Assembly (NCBI GenBank): GCA_903970165.1
Contig: CAJCHZ010000048.1
Coordinates: forward strand, 22,687 to 86,686
Direction of reading: 5' to 3'
Length of the DNA stretch: 64,000 nucleotides
Source of the DNA: Betaproteobacteria bacterium
GTDB lineage: Bacteria; Acidobacteriota; Terriglobia; Acidiferrales; UBA7541
The notes below the pieces were generated by a model. It had not been told where the DNA came from. It made no database searches and saw only the letters and a program-made list of their open reading frames with translations. Positions within the stretch are counted from its first letter, which is position 1; every line of letters begins with the position of its first letter. Positions 26,273 through 35,233 of this stretch are shown piece by piece. The position numbers and the translations under genes are program-made.

Positions 26273-27214
26273 TTGCGAATTGATAAGACACAGCGCGGAT
26301 GGGCGATTGCTTCGCTGGCGATGATGATGGTGTTCACCGGCGTGTATGCCGTCTACGCCGCGAATGTGCCGGATAGGCCTCGGGGCGGGAGCGCGATTGG
26401 GCTCACGTTTGGCGTGATTGGATTCGGGTTCATGCTCTTTGCGGCGCTGCTTGGCGCGCGGAAGCGTGTGCCGACCTGGCGGATTGGGCGGGCGCAGGCG
26501 TGGATGCGGGGACACTTGTGGTTGGGTTTGCTGAGCTTGCCGGTGATTTTATTTCATGGTGGATTTCACTTTGGCGGAACGCTGACGAGCGTTTTGATGT
26601 GGCTGCTGATTGTTACGGTGCTGAGCGGACTCTTTGGTGCTGCCCTGCAACACTATTTGCCGCGCGTGATGACAATAGACGTGAAACTGGAAACGATTTA
26701 CGACGAAATTGGGAACGTGCGCGTGCTTTTACGTGAAGAGGCGGACCGCGGTGTGGAGGCGCTTTGCGGATCGCTGGGGCTCGGGAAATCGGCCAAAGAG
26801 GAAATGCAGAGAGCTGGAGGATTCACTGCGGCACGGGCCATGAGCGTTTCGAAGGGCGGCGCCTCGGTTGCGGTCGCGACAGAGACCGTGGTGCTTACGG
26901 ATGAAGCGAGCGCGCCTTTGCGAACATTTTATTTGGGCGAGATGCGGCCATTTTTGGAGCAGCCGAGACGCGGGTCGCGGCTTGGCAATGCGGACAAGGC
27001 CCACAACGCGTTTGCCGGGTTGCGGACTTTAATGCCTGAACCAGCGCATGGTTTGGTTCAAGATTTGGAAGATATCTGCGATGAGGCGCGGCAGTTGGTG
27101 CGCCAGGAGCAGTTGCATCGGTGGCTGCATGGGTGGTTGCTGGTGCATATACCGATTTCCATGGCAGTGATTGTGCTGGGGGCTGTGCACGCGGTTGTGG
27201 CGCTGAGGTACTAA
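26273..27214 (+). CDS. Four-helix di-b-heme-like membrane protein
   Basis: A 313-aa protein with two pairs of membrane segments at the start (IASLAMMMVFTGVYAVYAA, LTFGVIGFGFMLFAALL), one pair in the middle and one helix at the end. A soluble loop of about 150 residues lies between. His residues sit in the third helix region (RGHLWLGLL, FHGGFHFGG) and the last (LHRWLHGWLLVH, GAVHAVVALRY), a pattern expected for two b-hemes across the membrane. TTG 26273 with AGAGGAA upstream is the chosen start. Placed between an FeS hub and a decaheme cytochrome, it probably carries electrons from cytoplasm to periplasm. It could also be a quinone-linked subunit. Confidence 0.72.
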   Translation: MRIDKTQRGWAIASLAMMMVFTGVYAVYAANVPDRPRGGSAIGLTFGVIGFGFMLFAALLGARKRVPTWRIGRAQAWMRGHLWLGLLSLPVILFHGGFHFGGTLTSVLMWLLIVTVLSGLFGAALQHYLPRVMTIDVKLETIYDEIGNVRVLLREEADRGVEALCGSLGLGKSAKEEMQRAGGFTAARAMSVSKGGASVAVATETVVLTDEASAPLRTFYLGEMRPFLEQPRRGSRLGNADKAHNAFAGLRTLMPEPAHGLVQDLEDICDEARQLVRQEQLHRWLHGWLLVHIPISMAVIVLGAVHAVVALRY

Positions 27215-27306
27215 AAAAAGAGAAGAAAAAATTTTGCCACAGAAGAAGTGGCGAATGGCCAGTGATTAGTGGCGAATGCCTCCAAGACTTCGCCCAAGGC
27301 AAATGA

Positions 27307-28686
27307 GTGGCGAGAACACGAACAACCAAGAAATTGGCGCAGCGGATCGACCTCAACTATTTCAAGAGGACGACCGCGCTGAAGCGCGCGAAGTTTTTCT
27401 TGAGCGTGGGGGTGCCGGCGCTGGCGCTGGTGTGGATTGGCTGGCATGGACTTGCGAAGGATCCGCGCGTTTATTCGAGCGGGCGAATGAGCGAGGCGCA
27501 TGCCGTGCTCGAGGCGGAATGCGCGGCGTGCCATGTGCAAACGGCTGGAGCTTTTTCCGCGGCGGCCAGCGAGACGGCTTGTTTAAGCTGCCATGATGGG
27601 CCGATGCACCATGCGTCGAGCAAAAGTTCACCCGCTTGCGCAACATGCCACCAGGAGCATCGTGGACGCGTGAATATGATTGCGGCGCGAAACCAGAGTT
27701 GCTCGGAATGCCATGGAGATTTGCGGGCGAGTGGCGGCGCTGGGCGGTTCGAGAAACACATTTACAGCCTCCAAGAAGGGCATCCGGAATTTGCTGCCGT
27801 GCGCGCAGGCGTGAGCGATCCGGGTGCGATCAAGATGAATCATGCGATTCATTTGAAGATGATTCGGCGGGGACCTAACGGGCCAAACGTTCAGCTGGAA
27901 TGCGGCAATTGCCATCGCCCAGCGGGCGTGGATGCGGATGTGACGTACGGGGATGCGAAATATCGCGCGGCGGCGGTCAGCTACAAAGAGAGCGACGAGC
28001 TGCTGGAGGAGGACACGCAAACTCTGCGGCCGCCAAATGCTTCCAGCGGACGTGAATTGATGACGCCGGTAAAATTTGCGAACGCTTGCGCGGGATGCCA
28101 CCTGCTGACGTTTGACGAGCGCTTCGACGAGGGAGTGCCGCATGACAAGCCCGAGGTGGTGCACGCGTTTCTAGTTAAGAAATTCAGCGAGTACATTGCG
28201 GCGCATCCGGGTGAGTTGCAGGAGGCGCGTGAGCCGGAACGGGATTTGACTGGGAAGCCTTTGCAGCCTGTTGCGCGGGTGTATAGGCGAGATGAGTGGG
28301 TTTCGGCGCGGATTCGTGATGCGGAAGAACTTTTGTGGCGCAAAACTTGTAAGCAGTGTCATGCGATGGCCAGCGCAGCTGGACAAAATAATTTGCCTGT
28401 CGTGGCGCCGGCGCGAACGACAATAAAATGGATGCCCCATGCAAAGTTTGATCATGACGGGCATCGCGGATTTTCTTGCGTGAGTTGCCACGAGAAGGCG
28501 CTGAACAGCACGCAGGCCAGCGATGTGCTTTTGCCGGGGATTGCCAGTTGCAAAGGATGTCATGCGCCTGGGCCGGACCATGCGGAGTCCAGATGCTTTG
28601 AGTGTCATACCTATCATGATTGGGCGAAGAGGAAGGAAGTGAGGCCGACATTTACTCTGCCGGCTCTGCGCACGGGTGGGCAGTAA
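27307..28686 (+). CDS. Membrane-anchored decaheme cytochrome c
   Basis: A 459-aa cytochrome with an N-terminal anchor (FFLSVGVPALALVWIGW) and ten CXXCH sites: CAACH, CLSCH, CATCH, CSECH, CGNCH, CAGCH, CKQCH, CVSCH, CKGCH and CFECH. Additional spaced His residues could serve as distal ligands. GTG 27307 is the start. It follows the di-heme membrane protein on the same strand, and the operon ends at a hairpin just after its stop. It would accept electrons on the periplasmic side. Confidence 0.9.
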   Translation: MARTRTTKKLAQRIDLNYFKRTTALKRAKFFLSVGVPALALVWIGWHGLAKDPRVYSSGRMSEAHAVLEAECAACHVQTAGAFSAAASETACLSCHDGPMHHASSKSSPACATCHQEHRGRVNMIAARNQSCSECHGDLRASGGAGRFEKHIYSLQEGHPEFAAVRAGVSDPGAIKMNHAIHLKMIRRGPNGPNVQLECGNCHRPAGVDADVTYGDAKYRAAAVSYKESDELLEEDTQTLRPPNASSGRELMTPVKFANACAGCHLLTFDERFDEGVPHDKPEVVHAFLVKKFSEYIAAHPGELQEAREPERDLTGKPLQPVARVYRRDEWVSARIRDAEELLWRKTCKQCHAMASAAGQNNLPVVAPARTTIKWMPHAKFDHDGHRGFSCVSCHEKALNSTQASDVLLPGIASCKGCHAPGPDHAESRCFECHTYHDWAKRKEVRPTFTLPALRTGGQ

Positions 28687-28689
28687 GAA

Positions 28690-28714
28690 GGGACGCGATA
28701 CATCGCGCCCCTTT
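28690..28714 (+). terminator. Hairpin after the decaheme gene
   Basis: GGGACGCGAT and ATCGCGCCCC form a 9-10 bp stem with one mismatch and a very tight loop, followed by a short T run, four bases after the decaheme stop. A plausible transcription terminator for the redox operon. Confidence 0.5.
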
Positions 28715-28820
28715 GCGATAAAGCCAGCGCTGATGCAGGAATCGAAGTGGGCACGATGGTTCGTGCTCCTGCAAAGCTCCCTGTCGGAAGATGTCCTAGT
28801 CGATTATTCTAGAATGCATT

Positions 28821-31091
28821 GTGGCATCCAACGCCAAATCTCCTGGCTCTGCAGCCGAAACTGTTGCGGCGACGCTTGGCCCTCTTATGCCTGGTTCGCC
28901 TGCCTTGCAGCAAGCTCCCGCTCCCGAGCATGAAGGCGCTGGGCCCAAATTTTGGCGCATTCTGACGCGATTCGATTCCGGAAAATTACAGCCTTATATG
29001 GCTCTGCGGAATGCGGCGGGCTTAGCGTTGCCGTTGATCGCTGGGTATGCGCTGGGGATGCCGCGCGGCGGGTTAGCAGTGGCCATCGGTGCGCTGAACG
29101 TCTCCTACTCGGACGGAAGCGATCCTTACGCGGAGCGGGCAAAACGTATGCTGCGCGCGGGGGCGTTGTGCGCGCTGGCGGTGTTTGCGGGAGCAATGTC
29201 GGGGCGGAATCATCTTGTTGCAGCGGTGATTGCGTGCGCGTGGTCGTTTTTGGCGGGGATGGTGGTTTCGATCAGCACGACAGCCGGAGATTTAGGAGTG
29301 ATCAGCACCGTGTCGTTGCTGGTGTATGCGGCGCAGCCGTTGACAGCAAGGCAGGCGGCGTATTCCGGATTGCTGGCGCTGGCAGGCGGGCTGCTACAAA
29401 CGGGCTTGTCGATTGCGATGTGGCCGGTGCGGCGTTATGAGCCGGAACGGCGTGCGCTGGCGGCTTTTTATTCGGAATTGGCGCGAAGCACGGAGGTGCC
29501 TGCGCAAACGGCGACATCTTTGCCGGTGGCGCTCAGCAACGTGGCGGCGGAAACGGCACTTTCCAGTCTTGGGCGAGATACAAACGTGGAAGGATTGAGG
29601 TATCGCTCTTTGTTGAGCCAGGCGGAGCGCTTACAACTGGGCTTGCTGACGCTTTCGCGCTTGCGTGTGCGGCTGGAACGGGAGAGCCCGGCCCATCCCT
29701 GCGTGGAAATACTGCGGCGCTATTTTCTCGAGGCGGGGAAAATGCTCCAGTCGATTGCCGATTCTTTGCTGATTGGAAAGCCCGTTGAAGCGGCGGGCCC
29801 GGCGTTGACGGAGCTCGAAACAACTACTAAGAAATTTAGCGATGCCGGCGCGGTCCTGCCAGTTTCGTTTCTCTCCGCGGTGGTGCGCGAGGCTCGGTAT
29901 CAGATGGCCGCATTGAACGGGCAGCTTCGCTCGGCTACGAGGCTGGCGAACTATGCCACGCCATTGGGAGAGCGCGAATTCGCGAGGCTGGAAGCGGTGC
30001 AGCCGTGGTGGCTAAAATTTCAGGGCGGGCTGGCGACGCTTCGTGCCAATTTGAATTTACACTCCTCGGCATTTCGGCATGCGGTGCGGCTGGCGATTTG
30101 CGTGGCCATCGGCGATCTGCTTGGACGCGGGTTTGATTGGCAGCGTTCGTACTGGCTGCCAATGACGGTTGTGATCGTGCTGAAGCCGGACTTTACGTCC
30201 ACGTTTACGCGTGGCGTGTTGCGAATTGCAGGAACGGTTGCCGGGCTTTTTCTGGCGACGGGACTCTTGCGTTTTTTGCCGCATACACCGGAATTCCTGA
30301 TCGCACAAATCGTAGTGTTCACGTTTCTATTGCGCTGGGTGGGAACCGCGAACTACGGAATCTTTGCGGTTGCGGTGAGCGCGCTCATCGTGCAGTTGGT
30401 GACAATTCTGGGAATCGCGCCGGGTGTAGTGATTTGGGCGCGCGGAATCAATACCGTGGCGGGTGGGTGCGTGGCGCTCGTGGCCTATTGGCTCTGGCCG
30501 ACGTGGGAACGCGCTGGCGTTTCCGAGCAGATTGCGGCAGTGCTCGATGCGTATCGCGAGTATTTTGATGTGCTGACACAGGCGTATGTGACTTCCGGGG
30601 ATAAAGGCGGAGTGAACGTTATCCTGCGAGAGTCGCCGGACCTTGATGCAAAACGGCTAGCTACGCGAAGAGCGCGTTCAAATTTGGAAGCGTCGGTTGA
30701 CCGGGTAACCGCGGAACCTGGAACGACCGCGGAACAGATGAACCGATTGAACGCGATGTTGGCAAGTTCGCAGCGATTCTTGAATGCGGTGATGGCCCTG
30801 GAAGCGGGCTGGCTGCACCTGCCGCCTGTCCGGCCGCGTCCGCAGTTTGCCCTGTTTAAGGCGGACGTGGAAAAAACGTTAAATCTCCTCGCGAAAATGC
30901 TGCGGGGAACGCGGGTTCGGGCTCATGAGTTTCCAAAGTTGCGCGAAGGCCAGGAGCGGCTCGCGCAGGCGGGAGACGCGAAGGCGGAACAATACGCGCT
31001 GGTCAATGTGGAGACAGACCGCATCACAAACAGCTTGAATACGCTCGGGGAACAAGTGACAGAATGGGCTCGGGCGCAAAAGCTTTCATGA
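28821..31091 (+). CDS. FUSC/AaeB-like inner-membrane transporter
   Basis: A 756-aa protein with the FUSC architecture: a first membrane block of about six helices (residues about 60-205), a helical cytoplasmic linker, a second block (about 415-560) with AIGDLLGRGFDWQRSYWLPMT and FTRGVLRIAGTVAGL, and a helical C-terminus. The second block carries the conserved motif of aromatic-acid exporters such as AaeB/YccS. It likely exports hydrophobic or aromatic acids. GTG 28821 is the start. No membrane-fusion partner lies adjacent. Confidence 0.85.
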   Translation: MASNAKSPGSAAETVAATLGPLMPGSPALQQAPAPEHEGAGPKFWRILTRFDSGKLQPYMALRNAAGLALPLIAGYALGMPRGGLAVAIGALNVSYSDGSDPYAERAKRMLRAGALCALAVFAGAMSGRNHLVAAVIACAWSFLAGMVVSISTTAGDLGVISTVSLLVYAAQPLTARQAAYSGLLALAGGLLQTGLSIAMWPVRRYEPERRALAAFYSELARSTEVPAQTATSLPVALSNVAAETALSSLGRDTNVEGLRYRSLLSQAERLQLGLLTLSRLRVRLERESPAHPCVEILRRYFLEAGKMLQSIADSLLIGKPVEAAGPALTELETTTKKFSDAGAVLPVSFLSAVVREARYQMAALNGQLRSATRLANYATPLGEREFARLEAVQPWWLKFQGGLATLRANLNLHSSAFRHAVRLAICVAIGDLLGRGFDWQRSYWLPMTVVIVLKPDFTSTFTRGVLRIAGTVAGLFLATGLLRFLPHTPEFLIAQIVVFTFLLRWVGTANYGIFAVAVSALIVQLVTILGIAPGVVIWARGINTVAGGCVALVAYWLWPTWERAGVSEQIAAVLDAYREYFDVLTQAYVTSGDKGGVNVILRESPDLDAKRLATRRARSNLEASVDRVTAEPGTTAEQMNRLNAMLASSQRFLNAVMALEAGWLHLPPVRPRPQFALFKADVEKTLNLLAKMLRGTRVRAHEFPKLREGQERLAQAGDAKAEQYALVNVETDRITNSLNTLGEQVTEWARAQKLS

Positions 31092-31101
31092 GGGAGGGGC
31101 C

Positions 31102-31488
31102 ATGGGAGAGGCAAGGCGCAGGTTTTTGATGACAATAGCCGCAGCAGCGATAAGTTGCTTTGTTACGATGAGCGGGTCGGCCCAGGAGCCAAAAAAGAAG
31201 GATTCGCCCGCCCCTGACCCACCGCAACCGGCGGAGACGCTGAATCCAGCGGAAGCAGCCGCGGCCGCGGCGGCGGCAAAACGAGGTTCGCAGATCTCTA
31301 GGGTAGCTTTGCTCCAGAACGAGAAAGAGTTTCGCGCGGGGGTGAACCGTCTGCATCAATTGGTGAGTGAGTTGAAGGAAGATCTTGACAAGACGATGAC
31401 AGCGGATGTGTTTTCTCTGCAGATCTATAAAAGGACCCAAGAAATTGAGAGGCTGGCTAAGCAATTAAAAGGGAAGGCGCGAGGATAG
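31102..31488 (+). CDS. Small secreted protein of unknown function
   Basis: A 128-aa protein starting 11 bp after the FUSC gene with GGAGGGG upstream. A signal peptide (FLMTIAAAAISCFVTMSGSAQ) precedes a Pro-rich stretch, a run of eight alanines and a helical C-terminus rich in Lys and Glu (LHQLVSELKEDLDKT). No family recognised; it may associate with the transporter encoded upstream. Confidence 0.75.
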   Translation: MGEARRRFLMTIAAAAISCFVTMSGSAQEPKKKDSPAPDPPQPAETLNPAEAAAAAAAAKRGSQISRVALLQNEKEFRAGVNRLHQLVSELKEDLDKTMTADVFSLQIYKRTQEIERLAKQLKGKARG

Positions 31489-31607
31489 CAGCGCGAACAC
31501 CTTGCAGACGATTGGCGCGGCGATTCAAGAGGAACGAAAGAACCGGCAAGGATGCCTTCCCTACGAAAGAGTTGCCAGGATTTGCGATTGAGGTTGGATT
31601 GAACCTA

Positions 31608-32186
31608 ATGGGTGGATTGAGGATTCGCATTCGAAAAGCTGCGAGAGAGGACGTCCCTGGGTTACGCACGTTGATTGAGGCGTCCGTGCGGGAGTTGCAG
31701 GCTCAGGATTATACGGTTGCGCAGATGGAAGGCGCGCTGGAGACGGTGTTCGGGGTGGATAGCCAACTGGTCGAAGATGGGACTTATTTTGTTGCGGAAG
31801 TAAGAACGCTGTCAGCAGATGAAGGCGAGAAGAAAGCGGAATGGATGATTGCCGGTTGCGGAGGATGGAGCAAGCGCAAGACACTTTATGGCGGGGACGG
31901 TTGGACCGGACGCGAGGACACGTTGCTTGATCCGCATCGGGACGCGGCTAAGATTCGGGCGTTCTTTGTTCATCCGACTTGGGCGCGGCAAGGAATTGGA
32001 AGCAGGATTTTGGAGGCTTGCGAAATGGCAGCGAGCGCCGCGGGTTTTGAGCGATATGAAATGGGCGCGACGCTGACGGGAGTGAAGCTGTTTGGCGTGA
32101 AGGGTTATGTTGCGATCGAGAAAATCGAGGTTCCGCTGAAGATTGGGTTATCTCTTCCTGTGATTCGCATGGAAAAACGGCCGTAA
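31608..32186 (+). CDS. GNAT family N-acetyltransferase
   Basis: A 192-aa acetyltransferase from ATG 31608 (the frame opens at 31512). RIRKAAREDVPGLRTL is the usual N-terminal strand and helix. The acetyl-CoA loop is VHPTWARQGIGSRIL, with Q-G-I-G-S as the pyrophosphate-binding turn, and a beta-bulge region follows. The insert with GCGGWSKRK is common in a soil-bacterial subgroup. The substrate is unknown. Confidence 0.8.
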   Translation: MGGLRIRIRKAAREDVPGLRTLIEASVRELQAQDYTVAQMEGALETVFGVDSQLVEDGTYFVAEVRTLSADEGEKKAEWMIAGCGGWSKRKTLYGGDGWTGREDTLLDPHRDAAKIRAFFVHPTWARQGIGSRILEACEMAASAAGFERYEMGATLTGVKLFGVKGYVAIEKIEVPLKIGLSLPVIRMEKRP

Positions 32187-32291
32187 AAGTACTTGGCCGT
32201 AAGAGTAGTCGCAGCGGTAGTTCGATCAAGTTGGCGCGTCCGGCCCGGAGGGCGGGCCCTGCAACAACTCATGAGATGCTGAACGTGCTGA

Positions 32292-33491
32292 TTAGCTTCC
32301 CATTAGGAAAAGCGGCTTGTTTTCAAAGCTGGCGAAATGGGGACGGAGGCGTTCGGTATTGTAGTGGTCTTTGATGTTCACAACTTTCTTCGTTGACGTA
32401 ATCGTCTCGATGGGAATGTTGCCGTAACTCCCGTTATGGAGAACAACCAGGCGGCCGTGCTCGCCTTTCAAAAGCAATTCGAAGGCGATGTTTCCATAAG
32501 CCATCGGGACGATGGAGTCCACCACATCGGGATCGCCACAGCGGGCGAGATAGCCGAGCTTCTGGTTCACCACTTCGATTGTTTTGCCATTATTGAATTT
32601 CGCTGAGAGAGCTTTCACCCGGTCAGAAACCAAATCGCCGATGCCTCCAAGTTTTCTGTGGCCGTAAGCGTCGGCCGATTCGCCTTCGAAAACCATGTCG
32701 TGGCCTTCGAACGTAGCGCCTTCGGAAACGAGGACCGTCGAATAACGGCTGGGGTTTTTGTTGCGGTCGTGGACGAGGAGCTCGGTCAGGCGCTCGATGT
32801 TGAATTGGTACTCGGGGATGACGCAGCGGTTTGCGGCGCCGGCCATGGTCGGAAGCATGGCGGTGTAGCCCGCGTAGCGGCCAAAAACTTCCAGGACCAT
32901 GAAGCGTTCGTGAGAGCCGGCGGAGGTGCGCAAGCTATTGACGAGCTGGAGAGTCCGGGTGACACAGGTGCTGAAGCCAATACAGTAATCGGTGCCTGGG
33001 ACGTCGTTGTCCATGGTCTTGGGTATGGCAATGACTTTGAAGCCTTCCTTGTGGAGGCGAACGCCGTAGCTGAGTGTGTCATCACCGCCGATGGGGATAA
33101 GCGTGTCAATGCCGAGCCAGGCGAGATTTTTCAGCACTTCTGGCGTGAGGTCATTCTTATCAGCGCTGAAACTGTCCTTGAGATGCGCGGGGACGTTGGA
33201 TTTGCTGACGCGCCCGGGATTGGTGCGCGAGGAGTGCAGAAAAGTGCCGCCGGTGCGCGCGGCGCGGTCCACGATTTCCTGGGTGAGGACGAGGAAATTG
33301 TCGGAGTTGTCGTAGTCCTTTTCGCGGGCCATTTCGACAAGGCCGGCCCAGCCGCGGCGAAAGCCGATAACCTGGTAGCCTTCGTGAAGCGCGCGGATGG
33401 TGACTCCGCGGATAGCAGGATTCAAACCGGGGACGTCGCCACCTCCCGTGAGGATTCCAACGACGCCTTTCTTGGTGTTGATGTTTGCCAT
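32292..33491 (-). CDS. pfp: 6-phosphofructokinase, PPi-dependent type by motif
   Basis: A 399-aa phosphofructokinase interconverting fructose 6-phosphate and fructose 1,6-bisphosphate. The nucleotide or PPi site reads GILTGGGDVPGLNPAIRG. The diagnostic motifs are GGDDTLS and PKTMDND. Asp in the first and Lys in the second are the residues typical of PPi-using enzymes, where ATP enzymes have GGDGS and PGTIDND. MDND also contains the catalytic Asp. A GRYAGYTAM segment fits the sugar-phosphate site. ATG 33491 is preferred over the longer frame to 33539. It is monocistronic and convergent with the GNAT gene. Confidence 0.88.
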   Translation of the reverse strand: MANINTKKGVVGILTGGGDVPGLNPAIRGVTIRALHEGYQVIGFRRGWAGLVEMAREKDYDNSDNFLVLTQEIVDRAARTGGTFLHSSRTNPGRVSKSNVPAHLKDSFSADKNDLTPEVLKNLAWLGIDTLIPIGGDDTLSYGVRLHKEGFKVIAIPKTMDNDVPGTDYCIGFSTCVTRTLQLVNSLRTSAGSHERFMVLEVFGRYAGYTAMLPTMAGAANRCVIPEYQFNIERLTELLVHDRNKNPSRYSTVLVSEGATFEGHDMVFEGESADAYGHRKLGGIGDLVSDRVKALSAKFNNGKTIEVVNQKLGYLARCGDPDVVDSIVPMAYGNIAFELLLKGEHGRLVVLHNGSYGNIPIETITSTKKVVNIKDHYNTERLRPHFASFENKPLFLMGS

Positions 33492-33826
33492 GATCCAGCA
33501 TTGCCCTTTCCGAGGAATAGCGAACCAACAATTATCCACACGCAGCCGATATTTAGGAAGGGCGGATCGAAATATAAGAGTCAGGCCACGCCAGTCTGAT
33601 CGTGATGAAGAACGAGCAGTTGATGGGAGTGTATTGCAAGGCTCGCGTAGGTCCGGCCAGAGTCATCGCAGAATTCGACGTCGAAAACTCCGGGCTGCGG
33701 GTTTTCGACAATTGTCCAACTTGAACACGGCCGAGCCGCTCTCCTGGAAGATCCCTCTATTAGGCCCTACAAAATCAAACAGCTTAGGGTCCATTCGACT
33801 TTCAATCTTTACTCCACGCTACAGCC
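33492..33826. other. Intergenic region, no gene supported
   Basis: About 335 bp between the DJ-1/PfpI stop and the phosphofructokinase start, both on the minus strand. It should hold the phosphofructokinase promoter. Short frames here have no family-like sequence. I saw no terminator or repeat. Confidence 0.5.
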
Positions 33827-34408
33827 TCACAATTCGATTCTCGTACCTAAGGCCGCAAGAAGTTTGGCCAGATAGGCGCCTAGAGCGGGCCAGCCGGGAG
33901 CGGTAATCAGGTTGCCATCTACCAGTGCGTCGGTCATGGGAATGCTGACGTAGGTGCCCCCGCCCAAGGTGACTTCAGGGCCCGTGGCGGGATACGCGTT
34001 GCACTTCTTGCCTTTGAGTACTCCTGCGGCGGCAAGAACCTGCGGCCCATGGCAGATTGCCGCGAGAGGCTTGTTGGTCTTGGCGAAGTGGTGGACGATC
34101 TCGATCACACGGGGATTCAATCGAAGGTACTCTGGCGCGCGCCCGCCAGGAATCATAAGCGCATCATAAGCTTCCGGTTTGATGTCGTCGAAGGTAGCGT
34201 TAAGCTGAAAATTGTGGCCGCGCTTTTCGGTGTACGTCTGATCGCCTTCGAAGTCGTGAACCGAAGTGGGAATAAATTCGCCAGCCTTTTTTCCTGGGCA
34301 AACCACGTGAATGGTGTGACCAGCCATTTGCAGCGCGTGAAAAGGGATCATCACTTCCAGAACTTCGGCGTAGTCGCCCGCGATCATAAGAATGGATTTA
34401 CTGGACAT
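33827..34408 (-). CDS. DJ-1/PfpI family protein
   Basis: A 193-aa protein of the DJ-1/PfpI superfamily. The nucleophile elbow is AAICHGPQVLAAAG, with Cys in the strained turn and His next to it; the Glu equivalent lies early (IAGDYAEVLEV). Members act as deglycases or proteases, or protect against reactive carbonyls. ATG 34408 has GGAGG six bases upstream, so the in-frame extension to 34627 is rejected. It ends near 33827 and is separated from the phosphofructokinase gene by a gap of about 335 bp. Confidence 0.87.
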   Translation of the reverse strand: MSSKSILMIAGDYAEVLEVMIPFHALQMAGHTIHVVCPGKKAGEFIPTSVHDFEGDQTYTEKRGHNFQLNATFDDIKPEAYDALMIPGGRAPEYLRLNPRVIEIVHHFAKTNKPLAAICHGPQVLAAAGVLKGKKCNAYPATGPEVTLGGGTYVSIPMTDALVDGNLITAPGWPALGAYLAKLLAALGTRIEL

Positions 34409-34765
34409 GGAGCCTCCGCAGGGATTGTAGACGAAGTGGTGGACTGGCCCAAGCGGAGGAAAGAGGGAAACAGACGGAAGTCGGAAGAAGGGGTCGAGAA
34501 GCGTGAGAGAGGAAACGGATGGTTCCGTAGGGAATCGTCTCAAATCGAGACAGATGGCTTTGAAACCCATGAACGCTGAGATAGAAGCGGCGAGCGCGGT
34601 GTCGTTGTCCAAGGCTGTTTGTCCCATGCAAACCGCTAAGTGCTTGAATCTGCGAAACCTACGGGAACTCTACTAGTAAATTGATGTTCTTCAGGTTCTG
34701 GCGCGCGAAATGCATTCCCAAAACGGCATTTACTTCGCCGGATCCTTCGGCTTCAAGGAAAAACT

Positions 34766-35116
34766 GTGAAAGAGGTTAAGCGAACACTCGCTGTTTGTCT
34801 GTTTGCTGTAATCGCCATGGTCGGGGGCGGGTATCTGCACGCGCATGCGCAATCGGCGGATGCCCCAGTGCCGAAGCGCAAGGCAAGAGTACTGGCAAAA
34901 CCACAGTACCCGGAACTGGCAAAGAAATTGAATCTGTCGGGAGTCGTGAAAATCGAAGTGACCATTGGAGCTGATGGCAAGGTGAAAAGAACACACATAC
35001 TCGGTGGCCACCCCGTGCTTGCTGCGGAAGCCGAAAAGGCTGCCGCGCAGAGCGAGTTTGAGCCAGGGCCGAAAGAGACCACCGAGGTGATTGAGTTTAA
35101 GTTTGGCGCGGACTGA
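34766..35116 (+). CDS. Single-domain TonB C-terminal-like protein
   Basis: A 116-aa exported protein. A signal peptide (LAVCLFAVIAMVGGGYL) is followed by one TonB_C-type domain: PQYPELAKKLNLSGVVKIEVTIGADGKVKRTHILGGHPVL and a matching C-terminal strand. True TonB has a membrane anchor and a Pro-rich spacer, both missing here, so it is probably a periplasmic accessory and not the energiser. GTG 34766 is the start. A strong terminator follows. Confidence 0.8.
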   Translation: MKEVKRTLAVCLFAVIAMVGGGYLHAHAQSADAPVPKRKARVLAKPQYPELAKKLNLSGVVKIEVTIGADGKVKRTHILGGHPVLAAEAEKAAAQSEFEPGPKETTEVIEFKFGAD

Positions 35117-35175
35117 GGCGGGGCCTTCAGGGCGAGTCTTCGTCGCGATCTCGGAAGCTTAGTGTTATCTCAAGG

Positions 35176-35220
35176 AAACGGGCGGCCGTGCTCGATTAGG
35201 ACAGCCGCCCGTTTTGCTTT
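35176..35220. terminator. Bidirectional rho-independent terminator
   Basis: AAACGGGCGGC (35176-35186) and GCCGCCCGTTT (35204-35214) form a perfect 11-bp stem with a 17-nt loop, then TTGCTTTT. With A-rich bases on the other side it can serve both the TonB-C gene and the convergent HAD gene. Confidence 0.88.
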
Positions 35221-35233
35221 TGAAGTCCGGACG

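Noticed and set aside
24871..26337. 488-codon open frame on the minus strand
   Set aside because: Mirror of the cNMP/ferredoxin gene, with Arg/His-rich composition and no recognisable motif.
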